Shown: positions 13,571-18,245 of the stretch, piece by piece | Position numbering within the stretch: position 1 is the stretch's first letter | Layout of the letters: each line of letters starts with the position of its first letter | Source: JAKALQ01 sp963978265 | Lineage (GTDB): Bacteria > Actinomycetota > Actinomycetes > S36-B12 > UBA5976 | Assembly: GCA_963978265.1 (NCBI GenBank) | Contig: CAXBQV010000027.1 | Location: forward strand, 1-18,245 | Length of the DNA: 18,245 nt | Direction of reading: 5' to 3' | The notes under the pieces: model-generated | The model's input: the letters and a program-made list of their open reading frames with translations, nothing else | The model's database searches: none | Told to the model about the DNA's origin: nothing | Position numbers and translations under genes: made by a program

Positions 13571-14440
13571 ATGGCCTTTGTGAAGGAACTCAAGAAGTTC
13601 ACGATATTCGGAGCGTTCCCTCTGGCCGTGTTCCTCGTGGTGCTGGCGGTGCCGTTCGGCCAGGGCCTCTTCCTCACTTTCACAAACTGGGACGGATTCG
13701 AGTACGACAAGTTCACCGGTCTCGACAACTACGTGAAGTCCTTCCAGGACCCGACTTTCTGGGCAACGCTCGTGTTCACCGCGAAGTTCGTCATCGTGTC
13801 GCTCGTGCTGATCAACGTCGTTGCATTCGGTCTCGCACTTCTTGTGACCGCCAAACTGCGCAGTTCGAACATCTTCAGGACGTTCTTCTTTATCCCGAAC
13901 CTCATCGGTGGCGTCGTGCTCGGCGTCATCTGGCAGTTCATCTTCAACACCGCACTCGTTTCGATGTCGCAGAAGTTCAGCTGGCCGTTCTTCCAGTCCT
14001 CGTGGCTGAATGACACCGGCACCGCCTTCTGGGCCCTCATCATCGTCACTGTCTGGCAGTCCTCCGGGTACATGATGATCATCTACATCACCGGCCTGAT
14101 CAGCATCGAGCAGGATGTGTTGGAGGCTGCGCGGGTCGATGGTGCATCCCCGCTGCGCACGCTGTGGTCGGTCAAGATGCCGTTGATGGCGCAGGCATTC
14201 ACGATCGCCTTGTTCTTGACCCTTCGCGGTGGCTTCATGGCCTACGACGTGAACGTCGCACTCACCGGTGGTGGCCCGTTCCGTACAACCGAGTTGATCT
14301 CGATGCACATCTTCCAGGACGCATTCGCGTTCGGAAACTTCGGAACCGGCCAGTCGAAGGCAGTGCTCATGTTCTTGCTCGTTGCCGTGACGGCGCTTGT
14401 TCAAGTCAGCGTCAGCAAGCGCATGGAGGTCCAGCGATAA
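13571..14440 (+). CDS. Sugar ABC transporter permease, MalF type
   Basis: The 289-residue inner-membrane protein has about six hydrophobic segments, the first at about 11-35. The EAA loop that docks on the ATPase is EAARVDGASPLRTLWSVKMP at 185-204, with the conserved glycine at 191. This is the MalF/UgpA branch of carbohydrate permeases. The open frame begins at ATG 13520, but that codon lies within the 17-bp hairpin; ATG 13571 follows GAGGGTGAG and starts directly before the basic segment that leads into helix 1, so it is preferred. Its stop TAA overlaps the ATG of the second permease gene by one base. It should pair with that permease and with an ATPase encoded elsewhere. Confidence 0.92.
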   Translation: MAFVKELKKFTIFGAFPLAVFLVVLAVPFGQGLFLTFTNWDGFEYDKFTGLDNYVKSFQDPTFWATLVFTAKFVIVSLVLINVVAFGLALLVTAKLRSSNIFRTFFFIPNLIGGVVLGVIWQFIFNTALVSMSQKFSWPFFQSSWLNDTGTAFWALIIVTVWQSSGYMMIIYITGLISIEQDVLEAARVDGASPLRTLWSVKMPLMAQAFTIALFLTLRGGFMAYDVNVALTGGGPFRTTELISMHIFQDAFAFGNFGTGQSKAVLMFLLVAVTALVQVSVSKRMEVQR

Positions 14441-15261
14441 TGAAGCAGCAGAAACTTGGCAAGAAGATCATTTTCTTCGTCGGACTCTTCCTCTCGATCT
14501 CGTACGTGCTGCCGTTCGTGCTGGTTTTCCTCAACGCCTTCAAGCCGAAGCCGGAGATCCTGTCGAATCCGTTGTCGTGGCCGGTGCAGGTCACCATGGA
14601 GAATTTCCAGCAGGCAATGGAGAAGATGAACTTCTTCATGTCGCTGCGCAACTCGATCATCATCACGTTCTTCAGCGTTTCAGCACTGATCCTCGTGTCC
14701 TCGATGCTGGCGTACTACTTGGCGCGTTCCAAGTCGAAGTTCTCGAAGACCACCTTCCTGATCCTGGTTGCGTCGATGATCGTGCCCTTCCAGGCATTGA
14801 TGATCCCGTTCATGGCATTGTTCGCGCAGTTCGTGTCGCTGAACAACCAGATCGCGCTGATCTTCTTCTACATCGGCTTCGGCACTGCACTCTCGACATT
14901 CCTGTACCACGGCTTCATTTCGAATATCCCGACGGAGCTCGACGAAGCTGCGGCAGTGGATGGTGCGAGCGATTTCACGACGTTCTGGAAGATCATCTTC
15001 CCGATGCTCCGTCCGGTGACGGCCACTGTCGCAATCGTCAACTCGCTATGGATCTGGAACGACTTCCTCCTCCCGCGCCTCGTGTTGACGCCGGAGACGC
15101 AGACCCTGCCGCTCTCGACCTACCTCTTCTATGGCCAGTACTCCACGGAGTACGGGCAGGCCATGGCCGGTCTGCTGCTCGCAGTCATACCGATCATCGC
15201 CTTCTACTTGGTGCTGCAGAAGCAGTTCATTTCCGGCATCTCGTCCGGTGCGGTCAAGTAG
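14440..15261 (+). CDS. Sugar ABC transporter permease, MalG type
   Basis: The 273-residue inner-membrane protein has about six hydrophobic segments, beginning at 9-32. Its EAA loop, ELDEAAAVDGASDFTTFWKI (166-185), has the conserved acid-Ala-Ala and glycine. The N-terminal LNAFKPKPEIL and the following WP and ENF residues are typical of the MalG/UgpE branch. The ATG at 14440 overlaps the stop of the first permease gene (TAATG) and has GGAGG about 11 bases upstream. No ATPase gene follows; like many actinobacterial sugar importers it probably uses a shared MsiK/MsmK-like ATPase (inference from known systems). Confidence 0.92.
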   Translation: MKQQKLGKKIIFFVGLFLSISYVLPFVLVFLNAFKPKPEILSNPLSWPVQVTMENFQQAMEKMNFFMSLRNSIIITFFSVSALILVSSMLAYYLARSKSKFSKTTFLILVASMIVPFQALMIPFMALFAQFVSLNNQIALIFFYIGFGTALSTFLYHGFISNIPTELDEAAAVDGASDFTTFWKIIFPMLRPVTATVAIVNSLWIWNDFLLPRLVLTPETQTLPLSTYLFYGQYSTEYGQAMAGLLLAVIPIIAFYLVLQKQFISGISSGAVK

Positions 15262-15297
15262 TCCGCACGCTGTACCAGCACCGCGCAGAGCAGCACT

Positions 15298-16800
15298 GTG
15301 AAGATCGACCCGAACTGGTGGCGTCAGGCCGTCGTCTATGAGATCTACCCGCGCAGTTTCATGGATCTCGACGGCGATGGCCTGGGTGACATCGTCGGTA
15401 TCACCAGCCGTGTCGAGTATCTGAGCGATCTTGGCGTCGATGCTGTCTGGCTGACGCCCTTCTATCCGTCAGAACTGGCGGACGGTGGCTACGACGTCGC
15501 CGATTATCGCGCTGTCGATCCGCGGCTCGGGACGCTGCGCCATTTCGGGCAGATGGTCGAGGCGTTTCATGGTCGTGGCATCAGGGTCTTCGTTGACATC
15601 GTGCCGAACCACACATCGGATCAGCACCAGTGGTTCCGGGAGGCACTGTCGGCTGGCCCCGGCAGTGCGGCACGAGAGCGGTACATCTTCCGTGACGGCA
15701 AGGGCCCCGACGGGGCACTCCCTCCGAATGATTGGCCGTCGCACTGGGGTCCGTCGTGCTGGACACGTGTGCCGGACGGGCAGTGGTACCTGCACCTGTT
15801 CGCCCCCGAGCAGCCGGATCTCAATTGGGATCACCCCGAGGTGCGCGCGGACTTCATCGAGACCTTGAAGTTCTGGGCCCAACTTGGCGTCGACGGTTTC
15901 CGTATCGACGTCGCGCACAGTCTCGTCAAAGACGTCTCGGAGCCGTACATCAAGCTCGTGGCACTGCAGCCCGAGCACATCCCTGACGACGGCACACATC
16001 CGCTGTTCGACCGTGAAGCACTGCTCGATGTGTATGCGGAGTGGCGCGCAGTACTCGATGCGCACACCCCACCACTCGTTGCTGTCGGTGAAGTCGGCGC
16101 ACCGTTGAGTCGACGCAGCCGCTACACCAACGAGCAGGCGCTGCATCAAGCGTTCAACTTCGAACTTCTCGAGGCGTCCTGGGATGCCGGCGCATTCCAT
16201 GACGTGATCGATCGGGCACTGTCAGCGGTTGCTGAATCCGGTTCGTCGTCTACCTGGGTGCTGTCCAATCACGATGTCGTCCGGCACGCGAGCAGGTTCG
16301 CACTGCCAGCTGGCTGTGATCTCAATGCGTGGTTGCTCAGCGGGGGGAAGGAACCCTCCGAGAACCGCGAACTCGGAACTGCCCGGGCACGAGCTGCTGC
16401 GCTGCTGATGCTCGCACTTCCCGGATCCGCATACCTCTACCAAGGTGAGGAACTCGGGCTGTTCGAAGTCGCCGATCTCGAGGCGGCACATCTGCAGGAT
16501 CCTGTCTGGCTCCGTTCCAACCACCTATCGAAGGGGCGCGACGGTTGCCGGGTGCCGATTCCGTGGAAGTCGGACGAGCACGGGTACGGATTCACATTCG
16601 CAGCACCGCATCTTCCGCAACCTGCATGGTTCGGCGATTTTGCCGCGGACGTCCAGGAACGCGACCCACGATCAACGTTGTCGTTGTACCGTCAAGCATT
16701 GCGCATGCGACGCGAACTGCAATGCGAGGAACAGCTCGAATGGGGACCTCTCACCTCACCCACAGTCCTTGATTTCATCCGGCCGAACGGCTGGCGCTGC
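15298..16800 (+). CDS. GH13 alpha-glucosidase, 3' end lost at a junction
   Basis: About 501 residues of a cytosolic family-13 glycoside hydrolase (oligo-1,6-glucosidase/alpha-glucosidase type) are present. Region I is DIVPNHTS with D100 and H105, region II GFRIDVAH with nucleophile D204, region III VGEVG with acid/base E265, and region IV SNHDVVRH with D326. The barrel is complete and the C-terminal beta domain has just begun (LDFIRPNGWR, about 491-500). Relatives continue for another 20-60 residues, and these are missing. The frame stays open to 17625, but this part is antisense to an OmpA gene and shows no alpha-glucosidase features. The GTG start at 15298 precedes KIDPNWWRQAVVYEIYPRSF, the normal N-terminus. 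It would hydrolyse alpha-glucosides brought in by the upstream transporter. Confidence 0.9.
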
Positions 16801-16830
16801 AGGGTCTTGCCCTGCGGGATCCGCAATACC
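16780..16830. other. Probable chimeric joint between two unrelated genomes
   Basis: Left of about 16800 the plus strand reads as alpha-glucosidase; right of it the minus strand reads as an OmpA-family protein. Neither protein retains its own C-terminus, and GC content and codon choice shift. Short complementary tracts, GCAGGG and CCCTGC (16799-16804 and 16810-16815), lie at the joint. Confidence 0.75.
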
Positions 16831-18245
16831 CGGCTTCACCGGAGCATCCGGCAGATTGAGCGCCCCGGGACCGTCAGTGGCAGGAAGAGCCTCCTGAACT
16901 TTTGCAGGAGCAGCATTATCAATCGTATCCTGTGCGACAGGAGTAGACACCGGATCACTTTGCCCTTTTGCGCTCAAGCTGGCCAGATCACTATCAGGCT
17001 TGCCCGCCGTGCTTGGCATGGCCGGCTTAGCAGGAGTGGCTTCCGTTGGGGTTGGGGCATAGAGCAGGATTTCCACCCGCCGATTGCTGGTTCGGCCATC
17101 CTCATTGGCATTCGTTGCGATCGGCCGCCCGTCTCCGTATCCCACGGACGTCAGACGAGCCGAATCCAATCCACCTTTTTCGACCAGATAGCGAAGCACC
17201 CCGCTCGCACGGGCCTTGGACAATTCCCAATTGCTCGGATACCGCGACTTCAGAGTAGGCCCGATCTCAACATTATCCGCATGGCCTTCGACCCGGATCA
17301 TCCTGGCATCGCCGCTTGTGCGCAAGTATTCGATCAATTGATCCAGTACCTTATATCCTTCCGGTTTGATCGAGGCTTCTCCGGAGTCGTACCGAAGGGA
17401 ATTGGTGATTTCTCCGAGGTTGAGCCGGCTTTCTCCGGCCGCGTCTTGAACCTTCAACTTCCGGGCAACGAGATCCGACGGAATCGCCGCCACCGCCTTG
17501 TCCGCTTCAAGAGGCTTGGTTTGGGACAACGGCTGTACCGGCATCTCCACGGGCGATACGACCGGTTCGGAATGCCCGGCCAGTTTAAATCGATCGCCCT
17601 TCATGACCCTGGTCGTGACACCTAGGATAACAGCCGTCGCCGTGCGATCTTCCGTCGCAATCACTTTTAGCTGGCCAATCTTCCTCGGCGGAAGCCCCTG
17701 GCTGTGACGATTTAGCTCCAGAAGATCTCCCGTTCGCAGGCCGTCTTCTTTTCCTCGATCGAGATAGACCACATCGGACTGCGCCACAAGTGTCATCTTT
17801 TTATCGGCTTGGAGTTCGACGATCATTCCGCGAAGTTCAGCTATATCGCTCACCCGACTGGCCTCCTCGGAAACAACCGGGAGCACAAAACGCATCACAG
17901 GATCCCCCGGAGCTATAACTCCATAACTTCGAACGACTTCAACCGTCGTCAAAGCATGATCTATGTGCGTCACCCGCACCACAGCCAATCGAACGACGAC
18001 AAATCCGAGATATTCGCTCGTGACAGGGTGAAAGACCTTCCGCACTCGACGGTAAACGGTATACTGATCTCCCACAGCAACATCTTGGGGATTATCAAGC
18101 TTCAGATATAGCGTATCGTTCGACCCTAAAATCATTCTGTCGCCGGTCGCCTGATTGTCTCCGGTGATGAGATTGACGATACCGTCTCGGGGCGTCGTTT
18201 TTTGAATCGCCCCTTGGGCAAATGCCAGGGCTCCTTCCCCGAAAC
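16801..18245 (-). CDS. OmpA-family outer-membrane/peptidoglycan-binding protein, partial at both ends
   Basis: The minus-strand frame is open to the window edge (36 further codons precede the first internal ATG at 18135), so the N-terminus lies outside. Reading from the edge there are two modules that resemble FlgT C-terminal or LysM-associated repeats: LDNPQDVAVGDQYTVYRRV with its following strands, and VVYLDRGKEDGLRTGDLLEL with GQLKVI...VMKGDRF. A Pro-rich linker leads to an OmpA C-terminal peptidoglycan-binding domain at about 17056-17403. That domain shows EGHADN (the Asp binding diaminopimelate) and GRTSNRRVEI. A Pro/Ala/Ser-rich tail then runs into the joint near 16800; the frame's stop at 16756 lies in actinobacterial sequence. 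Such proteins belong to Gram-negative bacteria. Nitrospira-like origin is my guess from general resemblance. It is unrelated to the rest of the window. Confidence 0.85.

Noticed and set aside
13496..14404. A 302-residue acidic minus-strand reading frame opposite the MalF-type permease
   Set aside because: Its Glu/His/Arg-rich sequence is the antisense image of a hydrophobic membrane protein.
15298..17625. A single 775-residue fusion protein with an alpha-glucosidase N-terminus
   Set aside because: Beyond about residue 501 the frame is antisense to an OmpA-family gene with clear domain motifs, and the extra part has arginine-rich, motif-free composition typical of an antisense frame.
1..18245. 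CRISPR array, insertion sequence, prophage or integrase
   Set aside because: No regularly spaced direct repeats, transposase or integrase motifs, or target-site duplications were seen, and the three tRNA genes have no copied 3' ends nearby.

Overview
The window reads as about 16.7 kb of a high-GC actinobacterial chromosome, followed by about 1.4 kb that looks like DNA from an unrelated Gram-negative bacterium. Signs of an actinobacterium are a LytR C-terminal-domain protein, TANNNT-type -10 boxes six bases from several start codons (leaderless style), PHO-box-like 11-bp repeats, and the gene content. The class is not decided by the sequence; a free-living Acidimicrobiia-like organism is my guess.

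Layout. 1-664: remnant of a VIT/CCC1-type metal transporter that lacks its first membrane segment. 665-2098 (minus): Xaa-Pro aminopeptidase. 2099-2261: divergent control region with two clusters of GTGAAC-type repeats 11 bp apart. 2262-3899: DUF47 (PhoU-like) gene and PiT phosphate transporter in one operon. 4053-5507: homospermidine synthase. 5568-6200 (minus) and 6237-6722 (plus): upp and tadA, divergent from a 36-bp palindromic gap. 6704-6791 (minus): SRP RNA gene whose 3' end lies antisense to the end of tadA. 6872-6959: tRNA-Ser(GGA). 6975-7535: membrane-anchored LytR_C protein. 7625-10959: choline-kinase-like phosphotransferase translationally coupled to a dimethylglycine/sarcosine dehydrogenase-like flavoprotein. 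10988-11081: tRNA-Ser(GCT) and terminator. 11110-11529 (minus): Tat-exported Rieske protein. 11597-11713 (minus): a 38-residue cysteine-rich protein with its own promoter, CsoR-type operator, Shine-Dalgarno and terminator. 11821-11893: tRNA-Arg(ACG), the usual bacterial substrate of TadA. 12126-16800: sugar-binding protein, two MalF/MalG-type permeases and a GH13 alpha-glucosidase, an alpha-glucoside uptake and hydrolysis operon without its own ATPase.

Near 16,800 the alpha-glucosidase breaks off at about residue 501 and its reading frame runs into the antisense strand of an OmpA-family outer-membrane protein. Base composition and codon use change there and neither protein keeps its own C-terminus, so an assembly chimera is the simplest explanation. 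The left edge (1-94) may be a second such joint.

The most interesting native element is the compact CsoR-operator unit at 11550-11771. No CRISPR array, transposase or phage gene was seen.
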